From contig NZ_BAAAGF010000004.1 of assembly GCF_039524015.1 (NCBI RefSeq), positions 186,001 to 250,000 on the forward strand: DNA of 64,000 bases. Reading direction: 5' to 3'. The notes under the pieces are model-generated. The model saw only the letters and a list, made by a program, of their open reading frames with translations, searched no databases and was not told the DNA's origin. The position numbers and the translations under genes were made by a program. The first letter of the stretch is position 1. Each line of letters opens with the position of its first letter. Positions 16,287 to 25,016 of the stretch are shown here, one piece after another. Origin of the DNA: Gaetbulibacter_B jejuensis (GTDB lineage: Bacteria > Bacteroidota > Bacteroidia > Flavobacteriales > Flavobacteriaceae).

Positions 16287-17621
16287 ATGCTTTTTGAGTT
16301 TTTAAAGTATTTGCAGCCTACACATTATTTTTCATTACTTAAACGTAATGGTGAAAGTGTGTTTCCTGTTTTTAAAGCGTTACCAGAAGCACTACAAACA
16401 CAGTTGGAACCTGATGGGCATTACACTAGTGCTTTGGCTCGAGACTACGATTTGTCGTGGCAAGCTTTACATAAAGGCTATATAGGAGACACAGCCACTA
16501 TAGTACAGATTGCATCTTTACCTGTTGTGGATAATTATGTTTTTATGAGAAAATATTTTAGTCCATTTTGGGTGTTGTATGTGTTGCTGTATCGCTTACT
16601 TAGTTTTAAGTCTCCGCTACGGGAACTCAGCGCTTATTTTAAGACTAGAGGGGTTCAACGAAGTGCTTATTGGAATACGCCTTTTAAGTATCCGGAATGG
16701 GATACTTTTGAATCTACACTTGTGGCCAGTGCACCTAAAGTGAGTGTTATAATTCCTACGTTAAACCGCTATGCCTACCTAAAAGATGTGTTGCGTGACT
16801 TGGAACAGCAAGATTATACCCATTTTGAAGTGTTGGTGGTTGATCAATCCACACCGTTTCAAGCAGCGTTTTATGAGGGCTATGACTTAGAATTAGATGT
16901 TGTATACCAAGAAGAACAGGCCTTATGGTTGGCAAGAAATACAGCCATACGTAGAAGTACAGGAGACTATTTACTGTTATTTGATGACGATAGTCGTGTT
17001 TCGAGTGACTGGATTCGAAATCACTTGAAGTGTATTGATTTTTTTAAGGCCTCTTTGTCTTCTGGGGTGTCCATTTCTAAAGTTGGCGCGAAAGTACCAG
17101 AGCATTATGCTTTTTTTAGAGTGAGTGACCAATTAGATACAGGAAACGTACTTATTAAAAGGTCTGTTTTTAAAACACTAGGTTTATTTGATAGACAGTT
17201 TGAACAACAACGTATGGGTGATGGGGAGTATGGATTGCGTGCGTATTTACACGGGTTTTTAAATGTGTCTAACCCTTATGCAAAGCGTTTGCATTTAAAA
17301 GTTAACTCTGGAGGTCTAAGAACTATGGGGAGTTGGGATGCTTTTAGAACCAAACATTGGCTGTCACCACGACCCATCCCTAGTGTGTTGTATCTGTTTA
17401 GAGGCTATTATGGTAATGCTGCCGCTAAACGCGCTTTATGGCGTACCATACCACTATCCATAATGCCTTATCAATTTAAAACCCATAAAGGCTTGCAGAT
17501 TATAGGGGTTTTTGTTTCTTTGTTTTTTATTCCTTTGGTGTTGTATCAGGTAGTTAAGTCTTGGCGATTGGCTAGTGAGAAATTGAAAATAGGCGCTAGG
17601 ATTGAGAATTTGAGTGACTGA
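16287..17621 (+). CDS. GT2-family glycosyltransferase with N-terminal extension
   Basis: A 444-residue protein whose GT-A domain starts only near residue 150 (PKVSVIIPTLNRYAYLKDVL), continues with FEVLVVDQST and has the DxD motif in YLLLFDDDSRVSSDW. The first 145 residues carry a hydrophobic stretch (FWVLYVLLYRLL) and have no domain I recognise. A C-terminal hydrophobic segment (IIGVFVSLFFIPLVLYQVV) suggests membrane anchoring. ERMGDGEYG-like text (QRMGDGEYGLRAY) fits the catalytic-base region. It closes the first sub-block, followed by a 170 bp spacer. Confidence 0.88.
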   Translation: MLFEFLKYLQPTHYFSLLKRNGESVFPVFKALPEALQTQLEPDGHYTSALARDYDLSWQALHKGYIGDTATIVQIASLPVVDNYVFMRKYFSPFWVLYVLLYRLLSFKSPLRELSAYFKTRGVQRSAYWNTPFKYPEWDTFESTLVASAPKVSVIIPTLNRYAYLKDVLRDLEQQDYTHFEVLVVDQSTPFQAAFYEGYDLELDVVYQEEQALWLARNTAIRRSTGDYLLLFDDDSRVSSDWIRNHLKCIDFFKASLSSGVSISKVGAKVPEHYAFFRVSDQLDTGNVLIKRSVFKTLGLFDRQFEQQRMGDGEYGLRAYLHGFLNVSNPYAKRLHLKVNSGGLRTMGSWDAFRTKHWLSPRPIPSVLYLFRGYYGNAAAKRALWRTIPLSIMPYQFKTHKGLQIIGVFVSLFFIPLVLYQVVKSWRLASEKLKIGARIENLSD

Positions 17622-17791
17622 AGATGGAAGTGCGAAGTATAATTGTTTGGTATGTAGTGCTTGGTTGAAAGTTTAAAAAGGCATGAGACATAAGTGAGAA
17701 GATAGAAGGTGAAAGTAAGGCGTTTGATGGTGTGTCTTTGTAGGATTGTTTGAATAAAGTATAACTTAAGGTATTATAAATAAACCATTTA
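17622..17791. other. gene-free spacer with degenerate repeat text
   Basis: 170 bp without a gene. The parts 17646-17667 and 17663-17695 are similar to 8389-8410 and 8271-8302 in the other spacer of this locus, in the opposite order. A gtgcgaagta string at 17630-17639 recurs in reverse orientation near 34205. This looks like decayed dispersed-repeat sequence. Confidence 0.4.
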
Positions 17792-18892
17792 TTGCAGCGT
17801 AAACGTGTACTGATATTGACTTCAGAGTTTCCTCCACAACCGGGAGGTATTGGTACTCATGCCTATCAATTAGCACACCATTTACAAGAGGCGTCGCATA
17901 CTGTTACGGTTATTGCCGATGAGCGTTCTGATTCTGGAGTTGAAGAAGCTAAATTTGATAACACTTTGATTTTTAAGGTTCAGCGAATTGTAAAGCGTCG
18001 GTTAAGAGTACTGATGTACTTTAAGCGTTTATGTTTACTTTTTAAGTATTTGCCTTCCAATGAGATTGTTATTGCTTCAGGTAAGTTTCCGTTGTGGGTG
18101 GTCGCTTTTGCGAGTTTGTTTTATAAGCGTCAGTATATGGCAGTGCTGCATGGTAGTGAAGTGAATTTTACCCAGTCGTTGTTAAACCGTTCTATAAGGG
18201 TTTCGCTTCAGCGCTTTACAACCCTTGTTGCAGTCTCCCATTTTACCAAATCCCTTGTGCAAGATCATCATGATGCCGTAGTTGTCATACCCAATGGGAT
18301 ACCTGTTCGTCAATTTGAGGCTCAAGCTATTTTACCAAAGGATTTAAAAGGCTATCCAAAACTGATTACCGTAGGGAATGTTACCGAACGTAAAGGACAG
18401 TTGAATGTTATACGACAATTACCAGAGCTTATAAAAGCTTATCCAGAATTGCATTATCACTGTGTGGGATTGCCTACTCAACGTGATGCGTTTGAGGCAG
18501 AAGCGTCTTTGTTAGGCGTACTGGAGCATGTTAGTTTTCATGGACGGGTTTCAGATATGGAGCTACGTTCTTTTTTAAATGAAAGTGATATTTTTGTGAT
18601 GTTAAGTAGTCCGACTTCAACAGGTGATGTAGAAGGTTTTGGAATTGCGATATTAGAAGCTAATGCCATGGGATTGCCAGCAATAGGGGCTTTAGGTTGT
18701 GGGATTGAAGATGCTATTGAAGACTTTAAATCTGGGCGATTGATTGCCTATGATGATTTAGTTGCTTTTAAAACAAGTATTGAGGAGTTGATTACCCAAA
18801 ATGCACGTTACAAAGAAAATGCACGATCTTGGGCTTTGAAGCATGATTGGGCTGTAATTGTAAACCGTTATATAGCAGTATTTGAGAAGTGA
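17792..18892 (+). CDS. GT4-family glycosyltransferase
   Basis: A 366-residue GT-B enzyme. It starts at TTG (17792) and reads KRVLILTSEFPPQPGGIGTH, the canonical GT4 N-terminus with its donor-side glycine loop, so this start is well supported. C-terminal signatures are TVGNVTERKGQLNVI and the E-x7-E motif in DVEGFGIAILEANAMGLP. Codons are CGT-rich, as in most of the glycosyltransferases here. Its stop overlaps the GTG start of the next gene by 4 bp, so the two are co-translated. Sugar specificity unknown. Confidence 0.92.
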   Translation: MQRKRVLILTSEFPPQPGGIGTHAYQLAHHLQEASHTVTVIADERSDSGVEEAKFDNTLIFKVQRIVKRRLRVLMYFKRLCLLFKYLPSNEIVIASGKFPLWVVAFASLFYKRQYMAVLHGSEVNFTQSLLNRSIRVSLQRFTTLVAVSHFTKSLVQDHHDAVVVIPNGIPVRQFEAQAILPKDLKGYPKLITVGNVTERKGQLNVIRQLPELIKAYPELHYHCVGLPTQRDAFEAEASLLGVLEHVSFHGRVSDMELRSFLNESDIFVMLSSPTSTGDVEGFGIAILEANAMGLPAIGALGCGIEDAIEDFKSGRLIAYDDLVAFKTSIEELITQNARYKENARSWALKHDWAVIVNRYIAVFEK

Positions 18893-20013
18893 CTTTAGTA
18901 ATAATATCCCATACCGAACATTATAAGACTGACGATGGTACCCTTGTGGGTTGGGGACCTACCATTAGTGAGATTAACCACCTGGTAGTCCATTTTGATA
19001 AGATTATTCATGTGGCGATGTTGCATGACGGTAAAGCGCCTCCTAGTGCCTTACCTTATACCTCTGAACGCATTACATTTGTTTCCATACCAGCATTAGG
19101 AGGTCGTGGGATAGGTAGTAAGCTAAAAAGTATGGTATACGCTCCAAAAGTAATACGTAGTGTTGCTAAAGTATTACGAGAGGCTACTGTATTTCAATTG
19201 CGAACACCCACAGGAATAGGCGTGTATTTAATTCCATATCTTACATTTTTTAACAAGACTAAAGGTTGGTACAAGTATGCAGGCAATTGGAATCAAACAC
19301 ATCCACCTTTAGGCTATCGTTTACAACGCTGGATGCTTAAGCACCAATCGCGAAGCGTTACTATTAATGGACGTTGGGAAGGACAGCCTAAGCATTGTTT
19401 GACTTTTGAAAATCCTTGTTTAACAGAAGCAGAGGTTGCGCTAGGTGCTACCTATAGTACCTCTCGTGAATGGCCAACCGTATGGAATTTTTGTTATGTA
19501 GGACGTTTAGAGTCAGAAAAAGGCGTTGGTCGTATTTTGGAGGCGTTTAAGGCACTTTCAGTTGATGAAAAGGCTAAAATAGGAACTTTGCATTTGGTAG
19601 GCGATGGCCCTGAACGGTCACAGTTTGAAGCTATTTCTAAGGAGGTAGGTGTTACGGTAGTGTTTCATGGTTTTTTGCCAAGAACCGAGGTGTTTGCTAT
19701 TTATAAGCAGTGTCACGGGTTTATTATGCCAACCACGGCTTCGGAAGGATTTCCCAAAGTTATTGCTGAGGCTATGAACTTTGGTTGTATTCCTTTAGTG
19801 TCTAATATTTCAGCCATAGGGCATTATATTCATGCTAAAAATGGATTTCTAATTTCACCTATAAATACTAACACCATAGTTAAAACTATACTAGCGTTAG
19901 TCGAAATTGATGAAAGTGAATATGACTCATTAATTAAAAACTCAAGTAGCATAGTGGAAATGTTTACTTTTGAATATTATAATAAAAGAATACTTAAAGT
20001 AATTAAAAGTTAA
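18889..20013 (+). CDS. GT4-family glycosyltransferase
   Basis: A 374-residue GT-B enzyme starting at GTG (18889) that overlaps the previous TGA. The C-terminal domain has CYVGRLESEKGVGRILEAF, LVGDGPERSQF and the E-x7-E motif in ASEGFPKVIAEAMNFG. The N-terminal half is less typical but contains GIGVYLIPYL and a WNQTHPPLGYRLQRWML acceptor region. The last 60 codons (from about 19840) become clearly AT-rich, as at the start of the next gene, while the front part is CGT-rich: another possible recombination junction. Confidence 0.9.
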   Translation: MTLVIISHTEHYKTDDGTLVGWGPTISEINHLVVHFDKIIHVAMLHDGKAPPSALPYTSERITFVSIPALGGRGIGSKLKSMVYAPKVIRSVAKVLREATVFQLRTPTGIGVYLIPYLTFFNKTKGWYKYAGNWNQTHPPLGYRLQRWMLKHQSRSVTINGRWEGQPKHCLTFENPCLTEAEVALGATYSTSREWPTVWNFCYVGRLESEKGVGRILEAFKALSVDEKAKIGTLHLVGDGPERSQFEAISKEVGVTVVFHGFLPRTEVFAIYKQCHGFIMPTTASEGFPKVIAEAMNFGCIPLVSNISAIGHYIHAKNGFLISPINTNTIVKTILALVEIDESEYDSLIKNSSSIVEMFTFEYYNKRILKVIKS

Positions 20014-20024
20014 TTGACGTTATC

Positions 20025-21380
20025 TTGAAAGAGGAAAAAAAGTATATATCGTTAATTCTAATCCATATTGTATTAGGTTTTGCTTTGTTTGTTATAGAAC
20101 CAATTGCAAAACTATATTTTATAATAGCTTTAGTGTATTTTACGCTTCAAATTATTTTAGTACCCAAGAAAGAGAAAGTGCAGGCTGTGTTATATGCTTC
20201 GGCTTATTTTGTAGGTGCTGAGGTATTATTTAGGATGACTAAAGGAGGGTTGGCTTATGAGGCGTCTAAGTATTTAGTGATTGTTTTTGTGATTATGGGT
20301 ATGTTTTATAAGGGCTTGTCCGGAAAAGGATATCCTTATTTTATATACCTGATACTTCTGGTGCCTGCAATAGTTGTTGCGTCTGTTACTTTGACGCTAG
20401 ATGCCAATTTTAGAACCAATATTGCTTTTGTATTAAGTGGACCAGTGTGTTTAGGAGCAGCAGCCTTGTTTTGTTACGATAGGAAGGTAAGCTATCAACA
20501 AATTCATAACGTATTAATTTATATGATGTTGCCATTGATTAGCACTACCGTTTATTTGTTTTTGTATAACCCAAGCATTAAAGATACCTTATCAGGGACT
20601 GCATCGAATGCAGCCACTTCAGGAGGTTTTGGTCCTAATCAGGTTTCGACTATTTTAGGGCTTGGGATGTTTATTATGGTAGTGCGCTTGTTTTTAAAGT
20701 CTCCAAATTTGGCTTTAAAGTTACTTAACCTTACTATTTTAGGTGCAATGACCTTTAGAGCTATTGTAACTTTTAGCCGAGGAGGTATTTTTGCAGCTGT
20801 TATTGTGGTGGCTGCGTTTTTATGGAGTTTGTTTTTTAAGTCTTCTTTGCGGCAAAAAAATCAAATTATAGGCTCTTTATTTTTATTAATTATTGCGATA
20901 TCGGTAACCTGGGTGATCAGTTCTAATCAAACTATGGGGTTAATTGATAAACGTTATGCCAATGAAGATGCTTTAGGTAGAGAAAAAGGTGATATTACAA
21001 CAGGTCGCGTTACACTTTTTGTAGAAGAAATAGAAGGGTTTTTGAATAGTCCGTTTTTAGGTATTGGAGCCAGTAGAGTTAAAAATGCTAGGGTGGAAAA
21101 AGGTGTTGGTCATTTACCCTCACATAATGAAGTAGGCCGTTTATTGTCTGAACATGGTTTTTTTGGGGTGATTATTTTACTCATCCTAATTATTGCTCCC
21201 TTGGCTTATAGGGGTAGAAATAAAAAGAATATATTTTTTTATGCCTTTTTATGTTTTTGGTTTGCGACCATTAACCATTCAGGGTTGCGTATTGCTGCCC
21301 CTTCATTTATTTATGGATTAAGTTTATTACACGTTACTAATGAAACACGTTCTGTACATAGGCAACAACTTACAAAATAA
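20025..21380 (+). CDS. O-antigen ligase / polymerase-like membrane protein
   Basis: A 451-residue polytopic membrane protein of the O-antigen ligase/Wzy type. It has about eleven hydrophobic segments and a large outside loop near residues 300-370, with FSRGGIFAAVIVV before it and LPSHNEVGRLLSEHGFFGVI after it. The HN-x-xG-x-L-x-E-x-G block is the classic Wzy_C signature. It would polymerise the repeat unit or join it to its carrier. It starts at TTG (20025). The 3' end overlaps the next gene by 41 bp, which is long for this locus. Confidence 0.85.
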   Translation: MKEEKKYISLILIHIVLGFALFVIEPIAKLYFIIALVYFTLQIILVPKKEKVQAVLYASAYFVGAEVLFRMTKGGLAYEASKYLVIVFVIMGMFYKGLSGKGYPYFIYLILLVPAIVVASVTLTLDANFRTNIAFVLSGPVCLGAAALFCYDRKVSYQQIHNVLIYMMLPLISTTVYLFLYNPSIKDTLSGTASNAATSGGFGPNQVSTILGLGMFIMVVRLFLKSPNLALKLLNLTILGAMTFRAIVTFSRGGIFAAVIVVAAFLWSLFFKSSLRQKNQIIGSLFLLIIAISVTWVISSNQTMGLIDKRYANEDALGREKGDITTGRVTLFVEEIEGFLNSPFLGIGASRVKNARVEKGVGHLPSHNEVGRLLSEHGFFGVIILLILIIAPLAYRGRNKKNIFFYAFLCFWFATINHSGLRIAAPSFIYGLSLLHVTNETRSVHRQQLTK

Positions 21381-22347
21381 CCGTAGTAATGTGTCTTCCA
21401 TTCAAAACCTAGGCGCCTTACTACAGCGCGAAGGGTATAGCATGTATTATGCATCGAGCAAGAGCAATAAGGTGTTAAGGTTATTAGATATGGTGTTTGC
21501 TTTTTTTAGGCTTCAACATCGTGTGAATACTGTAGTTATTGATACCTATAGTACCCATAATTTTTATTTTGCACTTGTTATTAGCCAATTGTGTCGCGTT
21601 TTTAGGGTGGAGTATATTCCTAGCTTAAATGGTGGAAATTTGCCTGCGCGTTTGCATAAGCACCCTATTATGTGCCGTATGATTTTTAAATACTCCAAAG
21701 TAAACGTTTCTCCTTCATTATACTTAAAGCAGGCTTTTGCGTCTTATGGCTATGACAACGTATCCTATATTCCAAATACAATAGAAATTGAGAAGTATCC
21801 ATTTCAAACCAAAGACTATACTACAATACGGCTGTTATGGGTACGTTCATTTTCGGTGCTTTATAACCCAGAACTAGCGGTTAAGGTCTTAAAAACACTA
21901 TTGGATAAAGGTTATAAAGCATCCCTTTGTATGGTGGGACCCGATAGTGATGGTACTTTAGCCAATGTAAAAGCCTTGGCTTCTACCTTAGGGGTTGAAG
22001 TGACCTTTACTGGAAAGTTGAGTAAAGCGGCATGGACTCAACTTTCTCAAGACTACAATTGTTTTATTAACACCACTAATTTTGACAACACTCCAGTAAG
22101 TGTGATTGAGGCTATGGCTTTAGGTTTGCCTATAGTGTCTACCAATGTGGGTGGAATGCCTTATTTAATACAACATCAACAAGAAGGATTGCTTGTAGCT
22201 CCTGAATCGGTAGAGGCTATGGTAGAGGCTATCCTTTATCTGTTTGAACACGCTACTGAACGCGAACACATGATAGCTAATGCTAGAGCAGTTGCCGAGT
22301 CTTTTGACTGGAATTGTGTTAAACAACTATGGAAAGATGTATTGTAA
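21340..22347 (+). CDS. GT4-family glycosyltransferase
   Basis: A 335-residue GT-B enzyme. It opens with HVLYIGNNLQNNRSNVSSIQ, followed by LGALLQREGYSMYYAS. The C-terminal domain has LLWVRSFSVLYNPELAVKVL and a modified E-x7-E motif, DNTPVSVIEAMALGLP, with Asp in the first place. VSTNVGGMPYLIQH follows as usual. The start codon lies 41 bp inside the preceding polymerase gene. CGT-rich codon use groups it with the older-looking genes of the locus. It completes the glycosyltransferase set before the initiating transferase. Confidence 0.9.
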   Translation: MKHVLYIGNNLQNNRSNVSSIQNLGALLQREGYSMYYASSKSNKVLRLLDMVFAFFRLQHRVNTVVIDTYSTHNFYFALVISQLCRVFRVEYIPSLNGGNLPARLHKHPIMCRMIFKYSKVNVSPSLYLKQAFASYGYDNVSYIPNTIEIEKYPFQTKDYTTIRLLWVRSFSVLYNPELAVKVLKTLLDKGYKASLCMVGPDSDGTLANVKALASTLGVEVTFTGKLSKAAWTQLSQDYNCFINTTNFDNTPVSVIEAMALGLPIVSTNVGGMPYLIQHQQEGLLVAPESVEAMVEAILYLFEHATEREHMIANARAVAESFDWNCVKQLWKDVL

Positions 22348-22417
22348 CCAAAAAACTTGCTTCATTATTTGATATGTTAAACTTCTTGTTATATTTATAC
22401 CCAAATCAGAGGCTTAG

Positions 22418-23818
22418 ATGAGTAAACTCAAGACTGACATCCATTTTGAGATTTCCGAACGAAAGGTGTTGCTGCGTATACTGGATATTGTAATGGTGTT
22501 TTTGGGACTGTATCTTCTTGAGCAGTTTTTTGATTTTAATTACCTTACACTTCATCAAGAACATGGAGTCGCTTTAGTGGTTTTAGTCTTTTATCTTACT
22601 ATTTTAGGGACCGTTTTTGAAATTTATGATTTACAAAAGTCCAGTACCCTAGATGTTACGTTTAGGAATGTAGTGCTTACTGCCTCAACAGTTGTATTGA
22701 TATACATGTTAACTCCTTTCTTTACGCCTTTTTTACCTGATAAACGTATTGAAATAGTATACTTCTATTCGTCAATTATTGTTATGGTGTTTTTGTGGCG
22801 TGTGGTATATGTGACGTTTATTACTAAGCCTAGGTTTTATAAAAAAGTACTGCTGGTAGGCGAGATTTCAAATATTGAAAGCATTATTAAACCTTTAAAA
22901 CAAGCCGATCCTAATTACAAAATAGTTGGATTTATTAACTGTGAACAAGAGCACGAAGCACCTATTAAGTTTAGAGGGCTTAAAGAGTTTCAGCCTCACG
23001 AGTTATTGTCAGTTATTAATGAGCAGAATATTTCGGAGATTCTAGTGGCAGCTTATAACTCTGAGACTATTACTAATGAGATATATGGAAGCCTTATGAT
23101 GCTTTTAGAAAGTGGTTTTACCATTCGTGAATACACTCAAGTTTATGAAGAGATTACCCATAGAGTGCCAATTCAATTTGTAGGTAAGGATTTTTATAAA
23201 TACTTCCCGTTTAGTAGAAGTCACCAAAATAAACTCTATCAACTTTTTCATCGTTCATTTGATCTTATTTTTTCTACTGTAGGATTGCTTTTTGGAGTAG
23301 CTATGCTGCCTATCATTCTTATAGGGAATTTTATTGCAAACAGAGGGCCTTTGTTTTATGTTCAAGAACGTGTTGGGAAAAATGGTGCTGTTTTTAACAT
23401 TGTGAAGCTTAGAAGTATGATTGTTAATGCAGAATCGTCAGGAGAGGCCAAATGGGCTCAAAAAAATGACAGTAGAGTGACTCCGTTTGGACGTTTTTTA
23501 AGACGTTCGAGAATTGATGAAATTCCGCAGTTTGTTAATGTGCTTAAAGGCGAAATGAGTGTGATAGGACCTCGACCAGAGCGTCCTTATTTTGTTAACG
23601 AGCTGTCTCAGATTATTCCTTTTTATGAAATGCGTCACGTGATAAAGCCTGGACTAACAGGTTGGGCACAAATAAAGTCGAGGTATGGGAGTTCGGTTGA
23701 TGATAGTTTAACGAAGTTGCAATACGACCTTTACTACATTAAGCATTGTAGCTTTTTTATGGACGTTAATATCCTAGTGAAAACCTTGAGTGCTGTGTTG
23801 TATTATAGAGGGCAGTAA
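22418..23818 (+). CDS. polyprenyl-phosphate sugar-1-phosphate transferase (initiating enzyme, WcaJ/WbaP type)
   Basis: A 466-residue enzyme that places the first sugar-1-phosphate on undecaprenyl phosphate. The order is four N-terminal membrane helices (residues 15-125), a nucleotide-binding-like domain (KKVLLVGEISNIESIIKPL), another membrane helix near residue 285, then the bacterial sugar transferase domain with IVKLRSMIVNAE, RFLRRSRIDEIPQFVNVL, GEMSVIGPRPERP and IKPGLTGWAQI. Length and layout fit the exopolysaccharide polyprenyl glycosylphosphotransferase group. It ends the + strand locus, 9 bp from the convergent neighbour, with no clear terminator. Confidence 0.95.
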   Translation: MSKLKTDIHFEISERKVLLRILDIVMVFLGLYLLEQFFDFNYLTLHQEHGVALVVLVFYLTILGTVFEIYDLQKSSTLDVTFRNVVLTASTVVLIYMLTPFFTPFLPDKRIEIVYFYSSIIVMVFLWRVVYVTFITKPRFYKKVLLVGEISNIESIIKPLKQADPNYKIVGFINCEQEHEAPIKFRGLKEFQPHELLSVINEQNISEILVAAYNSETITNEIYGSLMMLLESGFTIREYTQVYEEITHRVPIQFVGKDFYKYFPFSRSHQNKLYQLFHRSFDLIFSTVGLLFGVAMLPIILIGNFIANRGPLFYVQERVGKNGAVFNIVKLRSMIVNAESSGEAKWAQKNDSRVTPFGRFLRRSRIDEIPQFVNVLKGEMSVIGPRPERPYFVNELSQIIPFYEMRHVIKPGLTGWAQIKSRYGSSVDDSLTKLQYDLYYIKHCSFFMDVNILVKTLSAVLYYRGQ

Positions 23819-23827
23819 GTAGTGGGT

Positions 23828-25003
23828 TTAGTTTGTTGTGCTGTTTTTAAAGTAACGTAACAAGAATATATACCTTATCGCTAAGGCGATTAGTAAAGGT
23901 GTTAAGGTGATGGCGAATACTTGTACTCCTGTTAGCCAATGAAATACCAATAGGCAGAGCATAATTATTAAAAAAGAGAGGTATCTTAAAAACCATTTAG
24001 AAGGTGTTTGTTTTAGTACTTGTTGTATTACAAATACGTTAAGGGCAAATGCCCATAACAGATTATAGTTGTTTGCTGTGGCACTATGGTCGGTAGCAAA
24101 CCAAAGGAGTAAAAGTACTATTCCAATACAGCCTGTAACAGAAAAGATAATACCGTCTAGCAACTTGGTGCGTTTCTTTTTCTTATAATCTTTGTAAGTG
24201 ATTAGTATAATAAGTAATGCTAAAATACTAAGTATAAACAAAGGACTTAACAGAAAGCTAGAAGATTCTAGTTGTTCTTTTTTTGTATAGAGTACTTGAG
24301 ATTGTTTGACTAGAGGTTGTCCGTTTTGTAATGTAGCAGTACTAAAAAACCTATAGATATTTTCAGGAAGAAAAAGTTGTTCGTTAGGTGTTGCTGTTTT
24401 ATCTATAACAGATCCTAAGGCAATATCAATTCCTAAACTTCCCCAACTGTTTTTGTTGAGGTTGTTTTGAATGAGCGTTCTAAAGGTTTGCTCTTGGTAA
24501 TCTTCAGGTGTGTTGTAAGTAATATTTTGGTTTAAAGCAGTGTTGGCTACATCTCTTATTCTAGTCGCGCAATTGTCATAAAAGAAATCGTAAAGGTAGG
24601 CTCTGTTTTCTGGTTTGTAATTGTTCTGTAAATAATTGAAAAGTGCTTGTTGTTCTTCTGTAGTGATATTTAAAACCTGTTCTTTTACGGTTCTGTTGTA
24701 ATACACATAGGCTCTGTAAAAGTCTTCAAAATTATGTTTGCTAATAAGGTAGTTGAGTTTTCCTTGTGCGAATTTTAAATAGAAATTAGGCGCATCAAAA
24801 TCGTATTGTCCGTAGCCATAGACTACATCTAAGCCTTGTGTTCTATCTTTGATTCTAAATCCGCTATGTCCAAAAGCATCGTTTAAAGACGCTCCTGGTC
24901 CTATTGTAAGAACACTTATTTCGGCATTAGGTGATAGTACCTGTTGTGCGCTTGCTGTGTTTATTGCTAATAATAAAACAATAAGGCTAAAAAGACATCT
25001 CAT
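23828..25003 (-). CDS. DUF4105-domain membrane protein
   Basis: A 391-residue protein with a signal peptide (SLIVLLLAINTASAQ) and an N-terminal exported domain. Its motifs GPGASLNDAFGHSGFRI, VYGYGQYDFDAPNFYLKFAQGK and FFYDNCATRIRDV mark the DUF4105/Lnb N-terminal periplasmic family. About five hydrophobic helices make up residues 245-385. Conserved His and Cys (GHSGFR, DNCATR) resemble a papain-like NlpC/P60-type active site, but the reaction is not established. It follows the PorV-like gene on the same strand with a 13 bp gap, so they may be co-transcribed. Confidence 0.8.
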   Translation of the reverse strand: MRCLFSLIVLLLAINTASAQQVLSPNAEISVLTIGPGASLNDAFGHSGFRIKDRTQGLDVVYGYGQYDFDAPNFYLKFAQGKLNYLISKHNFEDFYRAYVYYNRTVKEQVLNITTEEQQALFNYLQNNYKPENRAYLYDFFYDNCATRIRDVANTALNQNITYNTPEDYQEQTFRTLIQNNLNKNSWGSLGIDIALGSVIDKTATPNEQLFLPENIYRFFSTATLQNGQPLVKQSQVLYTKKEQLESSSFLLSPLFILSILALLIILITYKDYKKKKRTKLLDGIIFSVTGCIGIVLLLLWFATDHSATANNYNLLWAFALNVFVIQQVLKQTPSKWFLRYLSFLIIMLCLLVFHWLTGVQVFAITLTPLLIALAIRYIFLLRYFKNSTTN

Positions 25004-25016
25004 AAGTAGCTATTAT

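Noticed and set aside
17622..17791. Remnant of a broken gene
   Set aside because: No reading frame or protein similarity remains; low-complexity repeat-like text explains it better.
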